A stretch of 64,000 nucleotides of DNA from Clostridia bacterium (GTDB lineage: Bacteria > Bacillota > Clostridia > Oscillospirales > Acutalibacteraceae): positions 35,759 to 99,758 of the forward strand of contig JAFXAP010000013.1 of assembly GCA_017516965.1 (NCBI GenBank), in the 5' to 3' direction. Below the pieces are notes generated by a model. That model saw only the letters and a program-made list of their open reading frames with translations. It did no database searches and was not told the origin of the DNA. Shown in pieces: positions 36,281 to 45,613 of this stretch. Numbering within the stretch: the first letter of the stretch is position 1; each line of letters starts with the position of its first letter. The position numbers and the translations under genes were made by a program.

Positions 36281-37208
36281 TTTGTATATCCTCCATAAAC
36301 TTTTGATATTCGTTATTTAGATGGGTGGTTGCTTCACTTAACCCACAAACCGAACATTCAAATTCTTTTTCCGCCAAAGATTTGCGACCACCGCCTTTAT
36401 ACCAAGGTTTTTCTAAAAACATAATAACCTGTCTATCTATTTTATTTGTACAGCATACTATTTCAGATAAATCAATGCTGTCATCTAAAAGTTCTAAAAA
36501 ATTAGATACAATAAGAGGTTTCTTCACTCGGTTTAGATTTCTTATTTTTTCAGCTCTGGACCAAAAATCCGCAATACTTATAAAACTCAAATAATGATAA
36601 ATCACCTTTTCGCTTTCGCTTAGAAAAACTTTTTCATCATTATTGAGATAACCGACTCTAAACTCTCCATCTTTTGAAAGTTTTAAAAAAAGATCTTTGT
36701 CTTCACGCAATCTTATGGGTTTAAAATGCTTAATATAATTTGTAATAAAACCCCTAAAACTGCGGGTAGTACCGTAGCCATTTGTAAGTGCAGCAAAATT
36801 ACCTTGTGGGTAGTACTCTAACAAATCTTTATATCTGAAAAGTTTGTGAGGATAGTCTTGCCTTTTAAAGCGGTGAAAGAAAAGAGATGAATCCATTTCA
36901 TCATTTTGACGCACTAGTTCAAAATATTCTTTTGTACATTCGATGTTATCTGCGCAAACACAAACATTAAACAGCAATTCACCCCTATGTTTGCTACCAC
37001 TGATACAATAGGTTTTATCAAGCTCTACAACCGCTAAAAATTCAACGTTATAAAAACTGCGGGCGGCTTCATGCTTTCCAAGAAGTAATTTTATAATATC
37101 GTAAAGTTCAATACTACCTTTGACCACCGAAAGCTTTTTATTAAATCCAAGTCTTTCGGTGGTTTTTCCGTTTTTTTTGATTACTATTTGCTTAATATAA
37201 AGTTTCAT
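36273..37208 (-). CDS. Degenerate SMC/RecF-like ATPase domain protein
   Basis: The 311-aa protein starts YIKQIVIKKNGK...LGFNKKLSVVKGS, like the first strands of SMC/RecF/SbcC ATPases, but where a Walker A (GxxGxGKS) should follow it has KGSIELYDII. Later LSESEKVIYHYLSFISIADFW resembles an ABC signature plus helix, and KPLIVSNFLELLDDSID resembles a Walker B region. It ends in a Cys pair (CSVCG). It therefore looks like an ATPase fold that lost nucleotide binding. It overlaps the ligase gene by 4 bases (ATGA) and probably works with it. Confidence 0.6.
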   Translation of the reverse strand: MKLYIKQIVIKKNGKTTERLGFNKKLSVVKGSIELYDIIKLLLGKHEAARSFYNVEFLAVVELDKTYCISGSKHRGELLFNVCVCADNIECTKEYFELVRQNDEMDSSLFFHRFKRQDYPHKLFRYKDLLEYYPQGNFAALTNGYGTTRSFRGFITNYIKHFKPIRLREDKDLFLKLSKDGEFRVGYLNNDEKVFLSESEKVIYHYLSFISIADFWSRAEKIRNLNRVKKPLIVSNFLELLDDSIDLSEIVCCTNKIDRQVIMFLEKPWYKGGGRKSLAEKEFECSVCGLSEATTHLNNEYQKFMEDIQIG

Positions 37209-39160
37209 CGGTTTTGTTCCAACATTTCGGCGAATTTTTGTTCACTTATCATTGTGACACCGTTTTCTATTGCAAGACCAACTTTCTTGCTACCTGGAAG
37301 ATTACCGTAAATTAAATAGTCTACAGATTTACTAACACTGCTATGCGTAACCGCGCCAAGTGATTCAAGCAAGGTAATAAGTGCAGGACGGTCGAAGTTT
37401 TCAAACGTTCCTGTAATCACAATTTGTTTATCAAAGAATGGATTTGAATTCCCCTCGTTTTGCTTTTGAACACCCGTAAATTCAAGTTCTGCCATAAGCG
37501 CGTGAAGGGTGTTTTGGTTAGTTGGTTTTTCATACCATTCATAAATTGCGCTGTTTAAAGTTTCGGATATACCCTCTATGTGAGAGAAATTAAAACCTGA
37601 TTTTATAGAATCTTCAAATTTTTCTATTGAACCGTAAAAGTATTGGTGAAGTTTCTTTGCGGCTTCAGGACCAAGCAAAGGAATTCCAATACCAACTAAA
37701 AATCTATGCATTAAGCATTTTCGGTTTTTTTCAATTTGTTCTATAAGTGCATTATATCTGTCTGGACCAAAGCCCGGCGTAGAAAGAATGCTATCTTGAT
37801 GAATTTGAAGATGATATAAATCCTTATAGTTCTTAACCCAACCATATGCCACCATTTTTTCAATAGTTGTAGCAGAAAGTCCGTCAATATTCATAGCATT
37901 CTTATCGCAAAAACGAGCAATTTTGTTAGCATTTCTTGCAATACACTCGGTATTGGGACAATAAAGTTCTTTTATGCCTCCGTTTGAAATTTGAATGGTT
38001 AATTTTTCACCACAACTGGGACAAAATTTTGGTAATTCATAGGTGCCGCTACGAGTCAGATTTTCGGAAATTTGCGGAATAATCATATTAGCTTTATAAA
38101 CGCTTATCATATCACCAATACCAAATTTAAATTTTTCAAAGTTACTCAAATTATGAAGACTGGCCCTATGAACTTTGGTGCCATCAATGGTGACCTCGTC
38201 AAATTCGCCAACAATACTTACTGTTCCATTTCGGGTTGTATTAAGTGATACACCACGAAACGTGGTCATTTTTACCTCGTCTTTCCATTTAAGAGCAAGC
38301 ATTCTTTTTTCGTGATGCGCAGTAGCACCCAATGATTTACCATACTCAATATCGTTATACTCGGCAACAATACCGTCAACAGGATATGCAAAACCTTCCG
38401 GAGTCCACCTTCTTATTGCGGTTTCAATCTCCTCTTCATTATCAGATTCCACCAAAATATGCTCAACAACAGTAAAATTATTTTCTTTTAAAAACTTCAG
38501 TTGCTCAATTTTTGTGTTCGGAGCTTCTTCTTTAATTAGTTCAAAAGCAAAGAAGTCAAGATGATATAACTTTCCCCTATCTGCAACAAAACTTCTCACC
38601 GCACCAGCTGCAACAGAACGCGGGTGGGAAGATTTTTCACCAAGCTTGTTAAGAGTGTTAAAATCTTCAAAAGATATTACGCCTTCACCACGAACTTCAA
38701 ACTTTTCTTTACAAGGAATGTGCATTGGCACATTACGCATTTCCTTTACAGTGTGTGTTACATCCTCACCAACAATACCATCATGTCCACGTGTAATTGC
38801 CTGTTTAAATTCTCCGTTTTCATAACGCAATACAAGTGTCAGACCGTCCATCTTCCACGATATCACTACATCATTTTCTTTTGAAAAATCTACCACTTCA
38901 CGAACATCCTTGGTTTTATTGCAAGAAAGCATTGGTTTTGTGTGGGTCACAATTTCAAGCCCCTTTTTTATATCGCCACCTACTTTACCAATGGGAGAGT
39001 TTTTAAAATGAATTCCTGTTTCCTTCTCGATTTTTGTTAATTCCTCTACCAATGCGTCATATTCTTTATCGGTCATAATAGGCTTGTCATCGCCAAAATA
39101 AGCTTTATCGGCATTGTTAATTAGTTCAATTAATTCTCTCATTCTAAATAAGTTATTCAT
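37205..39160 (-). CDS. ligA: NAD+-dependent DNA ligase
   Basis: The 651-aa ligase is full length. It has the Ia region DKEYDALVEEL, the adenylation motif WKMDGLT (Lys103), VRGEGVISFEDF, ALKWKDE, a four-Cys zinc finger (CPSCG and YCPNTECIAR), helix-hairpin-helix repeats and a C-terminal BRCT domain from about residue 578 (DKQIVITGTFENF). It seals nicks with NAD+. Its place inside the accessory island, under operator 3, and its coupling to unusual partners suggest it is an extra, inducible ligase rather than the housekeeping copy, but only a genome-wide count could show that. Confidence 0.93.
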   Translation of the reverse strand: MNNLFRMRELIELINNADKAYFGDDKPIMTDKEYDALVEELTKIEKETGIHFKNSPIGKVGGDIKKGLEIVTHTKPMLSCNKTKDVREVVDFSKENDVVISWKMDGLTLVLRYENGEFKQAITRGHDGIVGEDVTHTVKEMRNVPMHIPCKEKFEVRGEGVISFEDFNTLNKLGEKSSHPRSVAAGAVRSFVADRGKLYHLDFFAFELIKEEAPNTKIEQLKFLKENNFTVVEHILVESDNEEEIETAIRRWTPEGFAYPVDGIVAEYNDIEYGKSLGATAHHEKRMLALKWKDEVKMTTFRGVSLNTTRNGTVSIVGEFDEVTIDGTKVHRASLHNLSNFEKFKFGIGDMISVYKANMIIPQISENLTRSGTYELPKFCPSCGEKLTIQISNGGIKELYCPNTECIARNANKIARFCDKNAMNIDGLSATTIEKMVAYGWVKNYKDLYHLQIHQDSILSTPGFGPDRYNALIEQIEKNRKCLMHRFLVGIGIPLLGPEAAKKLHQYFYGSIEKFEDSIKSGFNFSHIEGISETLNSAIYEWYEKPTNQNTLHALMAELEFTGVQKQNEGNSNPFFDKQIVITGTFENFDRPALITLLESLGAVTHSSVSKSVDYLIYGNLPGSKKVGLAIENGVTMISEQKFAEMLEQNR

Positions 39161-39192
39161 TTTTGTCTTCTCCTTTATTATTTTCTAAAGAC

Positions 39193-39226
39193 ATTATACA
39201 AATTCTTATGCACCTATTTTGGTGCT
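39193..39226 (-). promoter_or_regulatory. Island operator-promoter 3 (ligase unit)
   Basis: Palindrome TGCACCTATTTTGGTGCT (39209-39226) lies 16 bases upstream of a minus-strand TATAAT (plus 39193-39198). The site overlaps the stop codon of the upstream VWA gene. Confidence 0.82.
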
Positions 39227-40809
39227 TTATCTAATATTCTTGCAATTTTACCCCAAGGCGGTGTCACTTCTCTATTATTTATGATCCAAAGGACCGGAAT
39301 CCCGTTTGCGCGAGCTTCGTTTGGAAAAGGAGCATAACCGTCGGTCAGGATAACAATGCTTACCGGTGGTTCATCTTCCATTTTCTCTTCAACATAATCG
39401 AAAATAATATCAAAAGAGGTGCCACCACCGCCTTTTGGTCGAATAATTTTAAATTCTTCTTCATCTTCAAACGGAATAGGTTCTACAACCACCGCATCGA
39501 AAAAACCAAGTTTGCCTTGCAGTTTGCCACCGAATTGCCCGATAGCTCCATAGATTTCACTATAGCATTCGGATATTTGTTTATTGCTCATAGAACCTGA
39601 TGTATCAATCATAAACAAGATATCTTTAACACTTTCATCCTTCTCGTTAAAGTCGGGAAGAAAAAACGGACTGTCTTCCATTCGCTTATCGGGCGGTGAA
39701 AAGGAATAATCGCAAATTTCTTCTTGAACGAAGTCATTAAGAATAGTTCTCCAATCAAGTGTGGGATTTTTGATTTCTTCGACCATTCGTTCAGCAGCAA
39801 GAGGTACAGTGCCGCGCCCTTTGCCGCCCTCGCTTTGAGCAATAATATCGGTTGCTTCAATCATACGATTAAGCCAAGTATCACGGCCGGTATTATCTTC
39901 TTCGTCTCCATTCCAAAACGAGTGATCATCAACTTCGCCTTGCTTTTCGCTGTCTTCTATTTTATCTTCGGCAACACTGGTGTTGATATCAACTTTGCCG
40001 TGAATCGCTCTGCCTTTAAGCAAATCAGCTATAAGGTCGTTTAAATCATCCTCAGTAATTTCACCGCCATCTCCTGAGCCTTTGCACCCACTTGATTTGC
40101 CTTCTCCCGATTTTTTGCTGCCTTTACCTTTTTTGTTTCCGCTACCTTTACCATCGCCATCATAGTTGGCATTTTCATTATTTTTGTTGCTGTTCTTATT
40201 TTGATTTGAAGAATTGTTTTCATCAGAATTATCTTCATCATTATTTTCATCAGAATCTTCCACCGAACTGCTGCCTTGACCCCTTCCTAAACCAGGAATG
40301 CCTCCGCCGGTACAGCCGTTTTTATTAGAATTATTTTGTGATTTGCCGGATGCTTTAAGTAATTCATTGTATACCTCTTCAACGGTAAATTTATAGCCTT
40401 CTTTACCGCTTGGAGTCATATGCATAGCAACACCAAAATTTTTAAGTGTAATACTCTTTATATCCATATCAAAGCTATAAAGAATATTAGAGTTCACAAC
40501 AATATCACAAGCTTTGTCATAACATTCAAGGTCATAATCCGATTGCTTTCTAAAAGGGTGACCCAGTGCCGCGTGCAAAACCTCGTGCATAAGAACAAAC
40601 TCAAGTTCTTTATCTGAAAGCATATCCATAAAATCGGGATTAAAAGCGATCCGTTGACCATCGGTATAGGCCGTTTCGCAAGAAACATCTAACGCAAATT
40701 TCATATGTATAAGTAAAAGTGCGTAAAAGGGTTGCTTTGAAAGTAAGGATAATCTTGCGTTTTGAAGTCGTTTTATGATTTCATACGTTCTTTTATCAAA
40801 CTTGTCCAT
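39214..40809 (-). CDS. VWA-domain protein with N-terminal metallopeptidase-like domain (DUF2201 type)
   Basis: The 531-aa protein has a zinc metallopeptidase-like HEVLHAALGH (His75, His79) in the N-terminal domain. A low-complexity linker rich in Asn, Lys, Gly and Ser spans about 150-240. A C-terminal VWA domain follows with the MIDAS motif MIDTSGSMS. DUF2201 proteins of this type pair with MoxR ATPases, and here the gene overlaps the MoxR gene by 14 bases. It would be the substrate-binding or adaptor partner of that ATPase. Confidence 0.85.
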   Translation of the reverse strand: MDKFDKRTYEIIKRLQNARLSLLSKQPFYALLLIHMKFALDVSCETAYTDGQRIAFNPDFMDMLSDKELEFVLMHEVLHAALGHPFRKQSDYDLECYDKACDIVVNSNILYSFDMDIKSITLKNFGVAMHMTPSGKEGYKFTVEEVYNELLKASGKSQNNSNKNGCTGGGIPGLGRGQGSSSVEDSDENNDEDNSDENNSSNQNKNSNKNNENANYDGDGKGSGNKKGKGSKKSGEGKSSGCKGSGDGGEITEDDLNDLIADLLKGRAIHGKVDINTSVAEDKIEDSEKQGEVDDHSFWNGDEEDNTGRDTWLNRMIEATDIIAQSEGGKGRGTVPLAAERMVEEIKNPTLDWRTILNDFVQEEICDYSFSPPDKRMEDSPFFLPDFNEKDESVKDILFMIDTSGSMSNKQISECYSEIYGAIGQFGGKLQGKLGFFDAVVVEPIPFEDEEEFKIIRPKGGGGTSFDIIFDYVEEKMEDEPPVSIVILTDGYAPFPNEARANGIPVLWIINNREVTPPWGKIARILDKAPK

Positions 40810-41908
40810 TGCGAACCCTTCCTCGTTTTTGGCTAAGCTCGTAATACTCGGGGATTTGCATCAAAAATTCCTTATAGTTTTCTTCGATGTTTTCATAATT
40901 TTCAATAAGTAATGAAACAAAATCCGCAGGAAAACCCGAGGCGTAAGAAAGCGAATTTCCTATTTGTTCTGCATCATCCTTGTGTTCTTTAGCATAGTTG
41001 GTCATAGAAGAAACTATGGCATAAAGTGTATCGGCTGATTTAGGAATTTCACACCTTTTACCCATAAAAATATCTTCGGTGTTAGGGAGTTTAAAGTGTA
41101 GTTTACACCACGAACGAAACTCAAGCGCCAATCCGCTTCCAATAAGTCCTGCAATAAGAGGATACATAGTCTTAACATCATCGCAAACATTGTTAAGCAG
41201 GTTGCTAACCATTTCCCAAGAACGTGGTGTTGCAAAGGCTAAATCATCGCTTTTGGGATCAAAGCCAAATAGTCTATCGGTTCTAAAAGAAAGAAAACCG
41301 ATTACCTTTGGGTTAACCCCTGCCCTTACCGCCCAGTTTTGCCAAGATTCAAAGCTTCCTTCAACCTCGATATGTAAAAGACGGTTGGCAAGAGCTTTGG
41401 GCATTTTAAATGATACAGACTTATCAGTTACACGGTTGCCCGCCGCAATTATAATGCAGTTATCTGGTAGTTTATGTTCTCCAACCACACGGTCAAGTGT
41501 GATTTGATAGGCTGCCGCTTGTACCGATTGGGGTGCTGCAGAAATCTCATCAAGAAATAAGATATTCACAATATCATCGCTCGGATCCATTTGGAATATT
41601 TGAGGCTTAAGCCATATAGCCAATGTTTTATCGGCATTGGATGTTGGTATTCCGCGAAGGTCAATAGGGTTAAAAAGAAGCAGTCTAACATCGGTAATAC
41701 GAGTTTCCTTGCCGGTGTTTCTCTTAATATCTTTTGCAATTTGACGTATTGCTTGCGATTTACCAACACCGGGAGGTCCCCAAAGCATTACCGATGGTAA
41801 TACTTTTGGGGAGATACCTTTTTTAACAATCTCACAATAAATATTTGATAAATGCTTTATAGTTTTTTCTACCGATAGAATCGGCATATTTACTCTTGTT
41901 TCACTCAT
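40796..41908 (-). CDS. MoxR-family AAA+ ATPase
   Basis: The 370-aa AAA+ protein has Walker A MLWGPPGVGKSQAI, Walker B ILFLDEISAAP, sensor 1 in IIAAGNRVTD and an arginine-finger region LANRLLHIEVEG. MoxR ATPases remodel protein complexes together with VWA proteins. The ATG overlaps the stop of the upstream SNF2 gene by one base and its own end overlaps the VWA gene, so all three are made together. Confidence 0.9.
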   Translation of the reverse strand: MSETRVNMPILSVEKTIKHLSNIYCEIVKKGISPKVLPSVMLWGPPGVGKSQAIRQIAKDIKRNTGKETRITDVRLLLFNPIDLRGIPTSNADKTLAIWLKPQIFQMDPSDDIVNILFLDEISAAPQSVQAAAYQITLDRVVGEHKLPDNCIIIAAGNRVTDKSVSFKMPKALANRLLHIEVEGSFESWQNWAVRAGVNPKVIGFLSFRTDRLFGFDPKSDDLAFATPRSWEMVSNLLNNVCDDVKTMYPLIAGLIGSGLALEFRSWCKLHFKLPNTEDIFMGKRCEIPKSADTLYAIVSSMTNYAKEHKDDAEQIGNSLSYASGFPADFVSLLIENYENIEENYKEFLMQIPEYYELSQKRGRVRNGQV

Positions 41909-44900
41909 TATGCTACTACTCCTAACTTTTTATCAATTTCTTCAAGTCTTAAAGCGAGTGCTGCAATTTCGGTAGCGTAAGATTCACCTTTTTTTGCAAG
42001 TTCTGCCTCTAACACTGCTTTTTTGTTAAGTAATGCATCAAGAACTTCCTCACGACGTATTTTTGCTTTGGGCAAATCCTCAAGCAGATTGTTAAGTCGC
42101 TTTGTAATTCCCGTATGGCTTTCTATTTCCATATAATACGAACCATTGCGTTTCACAAAAACATAAGGGATCGGTTCTTTATTTTTTTGTTCACCCTCAT
42201 TGTCACCATTTTTTCTTGTATTAACAGTTTTTGGTATCATATGCTGAGGAACAACAACATCAAACCCTTGATATGTAAGAACCTTTTTCTCAATCGGTTG
42301 ATTTCTATGAACCTTAACTGCGGCAAAAATTAAATCCCTGATTTCTTTTTGAGCTTCATATTCCATTTCCTTGTAATTTATCTTGTTATCACGATAATAC
42401 TCAATATCCTCCTGTGTTTGAGCAATGCGTTTTTTCTGAGCTTCAATTTTTTCCGGCAATTCCGATAACTCTTTTTCTGTTCTCTGACGTGACAGAATAT
42501 AGTCCCTCTGTAAAATACGAAGTTTATCGATTTCATTAGTTATTTCAACCTTTTCCTTAATTAAAGGGTTACCTACCGATAACGCTTTAACCTCAGCATA
42601 ATTTAGTACCGTTTCATCAACATCATCACCCTCTCGGTCACACGCTTCACCCGAAAGAATCTGACTTATAAATCGCTGTTTCTTTTCAAGCAACTGCCAG
42701 GAATAAGCATCAAAACTTCCTTTAGTAATATATCGATATATCTTAACCGACTCGCAAAGATTACCCTGTCGCAAAATTCGTCCTTCGCGCTGAACCATAT
42801 CCGCAGGTCGCCACGGTACATCCAAGTGATGCAACGCGCACAGCTTTTCTTGAACATTTACGCCAAGACCCATCTTAAAGGTAGAACCAATAACAACCGA
42901 AATATCACCTTTTCTTAAGTCATAGAAAAGCAAATTCTTTTTATCTTCGCTATCGGCTTCGTGAATAAAGGCAATCTGATGTTCGGGAATACCCATCGCT
43001 ACCAAAATGCTTTTAAGTTCATCATAGAGGTTAAAACTTTGCTTTGGTGTTGAACTATCGCAAAATACCATTTGTATCAGTTTTTTATCTCTAGTGTTTT
43101 CATAAATGTTCATAATGTTTTCGGCGCAACGATATACCTTTGAATCAATATCTAAACCATATACCATATCGATAAGACGCATATCTAAAGCGGCTTTTCT
43201 ACCGTCGGTTGTAATTTTCAGCAGATTATCTTCTTTTTTATCTACTCGTTTTTTTCTCACGTCGTCTGCTCGGTTAGAAATATCACGCAAATAATCTTTA
43301 AAATCATCACTACCCGGAGCAATAGAATCTGAATAGCCCTCAAATTCAGGGAGTCCCATTGAATTATCTACGTGATAAAAATCACTAACAGAAGATAATA
43401 TAGCCGTAAGTTCCGGAACATTGCAAAACTTGGCAAAACGTGTTGCAAGATGATAACTGTTGGTATCAACGTCTATTTCAAATTCACTAACCTTTTTACC
43501 AAACATTGCTACCCAGGAGTCAAAATTCTGAATACCTAAAAATTCAAGTTCGCCATCCTGTAAAAATTTTTGCATAATAAACAGGTCGGTTATAGAGTTT
43601 GTGATAGGCGTACCCGTAGCCATAACCACACGACCGCCACTATTTTGACGCTGAACACAATGAACCTTATCCATCATAGCGTCGCACTTGGCCGAACCTT
43701 TATTAGTTATACCACGCACACGCATAATGCCCGAATGAAGTGAAACGTTTTTATAATTATGGGCTTCATCAATAAATAAAGTGTTAATGCCAAGCTCATC
43801 AAAAGGAATTTCACAAACATTTTCGGTCATATCTTTCTCTAGTTTTTCAAGTGCCCTAAAAGCTGCTCTGCGTTTTGCGCTAATGGCTTTTTCAGAAGAA
43901 AATTTTTCTTTGGCTTTCGTGAGTTTTTCAAGCTGATTTTCATAAAACTCTATATAGTATTTTTTTGACAGTGAAAGCATATCAAAGCAACTGTATGTAA
44001 TCAAAATAGCGTCAAAATCTTCATTAATAATTTTGTTTAGCGTATCAGCTCTTTTCTTTGAATTGAAATTTCTGCGGTCAACAACCAAAAGATTGGCATT
44101 GGGGTACATATTAAGGAACATTTTACGCCATTGAGGCATTATATTATTGGGAATCACGTACATATTTTTTTGTGATTTGCCAAGTCTTTTAAGTTCCATA
44201 CCCGCAGCAATCATTGTATAGGTTTTGCCTGCGCCTACATCGTGAGCAAGTAGCGTATTATCTGAAAAAATAATACGCGCTACAGAATTTTTTTGGTGAG
44301 GACGAAGCTTTATCTCCGGATTCATATCAGGAAACTCAAAAAAGCTGCCGTCAAAGTTTCGTTTACGAATGTTTCCATATTTACGGTTATATGCGCCCTG
44401 CAATCTTTGAGCGCGGTCCTTGTCTTGCCATACCCAATTTTTAAATTCAGCTACCATTTTATCTTGTTTTTCAAGAACCTTAACCGTTTCCTTGCTATTT
44501 AATATTTTAGTTTTTTTATCAGGACCAACATAATCATAAACAGCAAGGGTTTTCATATTCATAATGTTCTCTAAAAGATAAAGCATATGCATTTTTTCGG
44601 TTCCCCAAACGTGATAATTAAGTTCTTCATATTTACCGTGAAGGGTAGATTTTCTAAATCTGGTTTTTTGAGGTATGTCCCAAAGACCTGTAACGTCATC
44701 GTGGTTAACAGCATATTCTTTTGACAAAAATGGTTCGGCATCGATTGGGTACTGACCTTTAGAATCTTTTTCGAGTCCGATAAGATGCAAAATAAAATCA
44801 TCTATAATATCTGTAGGAACCCAGGGTGAACCAAGAGTGATATAAATATCATTCGACGCAATATTGGGCTCAAGTAAGGCTTCGATGGCTTTAATATTAT

Positions 44901-45549
44901 CATCAAAATAGCCAAGGTACTGCTCATTTGCTTCTTTTGCCAAATGATATTTATGAAGCAGATTGCCCGATAGATATTCGTCGGCTGTTTCCCATCCTTT
45001 ATAAAAGCACTCATTCCAATGAAGCGGATTTTGATAAATAGAGCCTTTTAATGTTTCAATAACGGTTTTCATCTCTTCACCGGTAATTGATGAAATAAAC
45101 TCAATATCAACCATACCTAACGCATCGATAGAGAAAAGCAACCCATCAGGAATGCTGTCACAATGAATGTTTGCGCGGTAATCCTCTTTAAAAGAATTTT
45201 CATAATCAACCGGAAGGTCCATTGCCGTAACTTCTTCAACGTGTTTTTTATGTTTGGCAGCAGCGCGGGCAGCAGCGCGTTTTTCAGCGGCAACGCGACG
45301 TTTTTCATCTTCTGCAAGTTTCTTTTTAAGAAGTTCTGCTTCTTTTTCCTGAAGTCGTCTGCGCTCACGTTCTTTAATGTCCAACTGAGCGAGCTTCATA
45401 GATTCAATGGCAATATCTAAATCCTCTGCTGAAAAAATCTCAGTTCCGTTTTTAATATTTTCATAAAATTCAAACAACGCCTTGCGTTTTTGCTTAGCAA
45501 GTTCAACAGGGTCAAGGGTAGTATTTGCAATGTTTTTTGTATCGCTCAT
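41908..45549 (-). CDS. SNF2-type DNA helicase/translocase
   Basis: The 1213-aa protein has a lysine/arginine-rich N-terminus and a superfamily 2 SNF2 motor. Visible motor motifs are LLAHDVGAGKTYTMIAAG (Walker A), LFIDEAHNYKN, ATGTPITNS and REGRILRQGN (motif VI). A C-terminal coiled-coil rich region follows. Residues 25-51 (LFEFYENIKNG...) match the N-terminus of the adjacent LRR protein. Giant SNF2 proteins of this layout occur in mobile and defence loci. AAGGAG precedes the ATG. It heads an operon with the MoxR and VWA genes. Confidence 0.88.
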   Translation of the reverse strand: MSDTKNIANTTLDPVELAKQKRKALFEFYENIKNGTEIFSAEDLDIAIESMKLAQLDIKERERRRLQEKEAELLKKKLAEDEKRRVAAEKRAAARAAAKHKKHVEEVTAMDLPVDYENSFKEDYRANIHCDSIPDGLLFSIDALGMVDIEFISSITGEEMKTVIETLKGSIYQNPLHWNECFYKGWETADEYLSGNLLHKYHLAKEANEQYLGYFDDNIKAIEALLEPNIASNDIYITLGSPWVPTDIIDDFILHLIGLEKDSKGQYPIDAEPFLSKEYAVNHDDVTGLWDIPQKTRFRKSTLHGKYEELNYHVWGTEKMHMLYLLENIMNMKTLAVYDYVGPDKKTKILNSKETVKVLEKQDKMVAEFKNWVWQDKDRAQRLQGAYNRKYGNIRKRNFDGSFFEFPDMNPEIKLRPHQKNSVARIIFSDNTLLAHDVGAGKTYTMIAAGMELKRLGKSQKNMYVIPNNIMPQWRKMFLNMYPNANLLVVDRRNFNSKKRADTLNKIINEDFDAILITYSCFDMLSLSKKYYIEFYENQLEKLTKAKEKFSSEKAISAKRRAAFRALEKLEKDMTENVCEIPFDELGINTLFIDEAHNYKNVSLHSGIMRVRGITNKGSAKCDAMMDKVHCVQRQNSGGRVVMATGTPITNSITDLFIMQKFLQDGELEFLGIQNFDSWVAMFGKKVSEFEIDVDTNSYHLATRFAKFCNVPELTAILSSVSDFYHVDNSMGLPEFEGYSDSIAPGSDDFKDYLRDISNRADDVRKKRVDKKEDNLLKITTDGRKAALDMRLIDMVYGLDIDSKVYRCAENIMNIYENTRDKKLIQMVFCDSSTPKQSFNLYDELKSILVAMGIPEHQIAFIHEADSEDKKNLLFYDLRKGDISVVIGSTFKMGLGVNVQEKLCALHHLDVPWRPADMVQREGRILRQGNLCESVKIYRYITKGSFDAYSWQLLEKKQRFISQILSGEACDREGDDVDETVLNYAEVKALSVGNPLIKEKVEITNEIDKLRILQRDYILSRQRTEKELSELPEKIEAQKKRIAQTQEDIEYYRDNKINYKEMEYEAQKEIRDLIFAAVKVHRNQPIEKKVLTYQGFDVVVPQHMIPKTVNTRKNGDNEGEQKNKEPIPYVFVKRNGSYYMEIESHTGITKRLNNLLEDLPKAKIRREEVLDALLNKKAVLEAELAKKGESYATEIAALALRLEEIDKKLGVVA

Positions 45550-45579
45550 TTTAAACGCTCCTTATGATTTTCTAAAAAT

Positions 45580-45613
45580 ATTTTACAAAAACTTATGTAC
45601 CTGTTTTGGTGCG
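45580..45613 (-). promoter_or_regulatory. Island operator-promoter 4 (SNF2/MoxR/VWA unit)
   Basis: Palindrome TGTACCTGTTTTGGTGCG (45596-45613) lies 16 bases upstream of a minus-strand TAAAAT (plus 45580-45585). It abuts the stop of the LRR gene. The leader after the -10 box (TTTAGAAAATCATAAGGAG) closely resembles that of the ligase unit. Confidence 0.8.

Noticed and set aside
40041-40328. Lysine/methionine-rich and Tyr/His/Cys-rich frames inside the VWA gene
   Set aside because: They are other-frame readings of its low-complexity linker.
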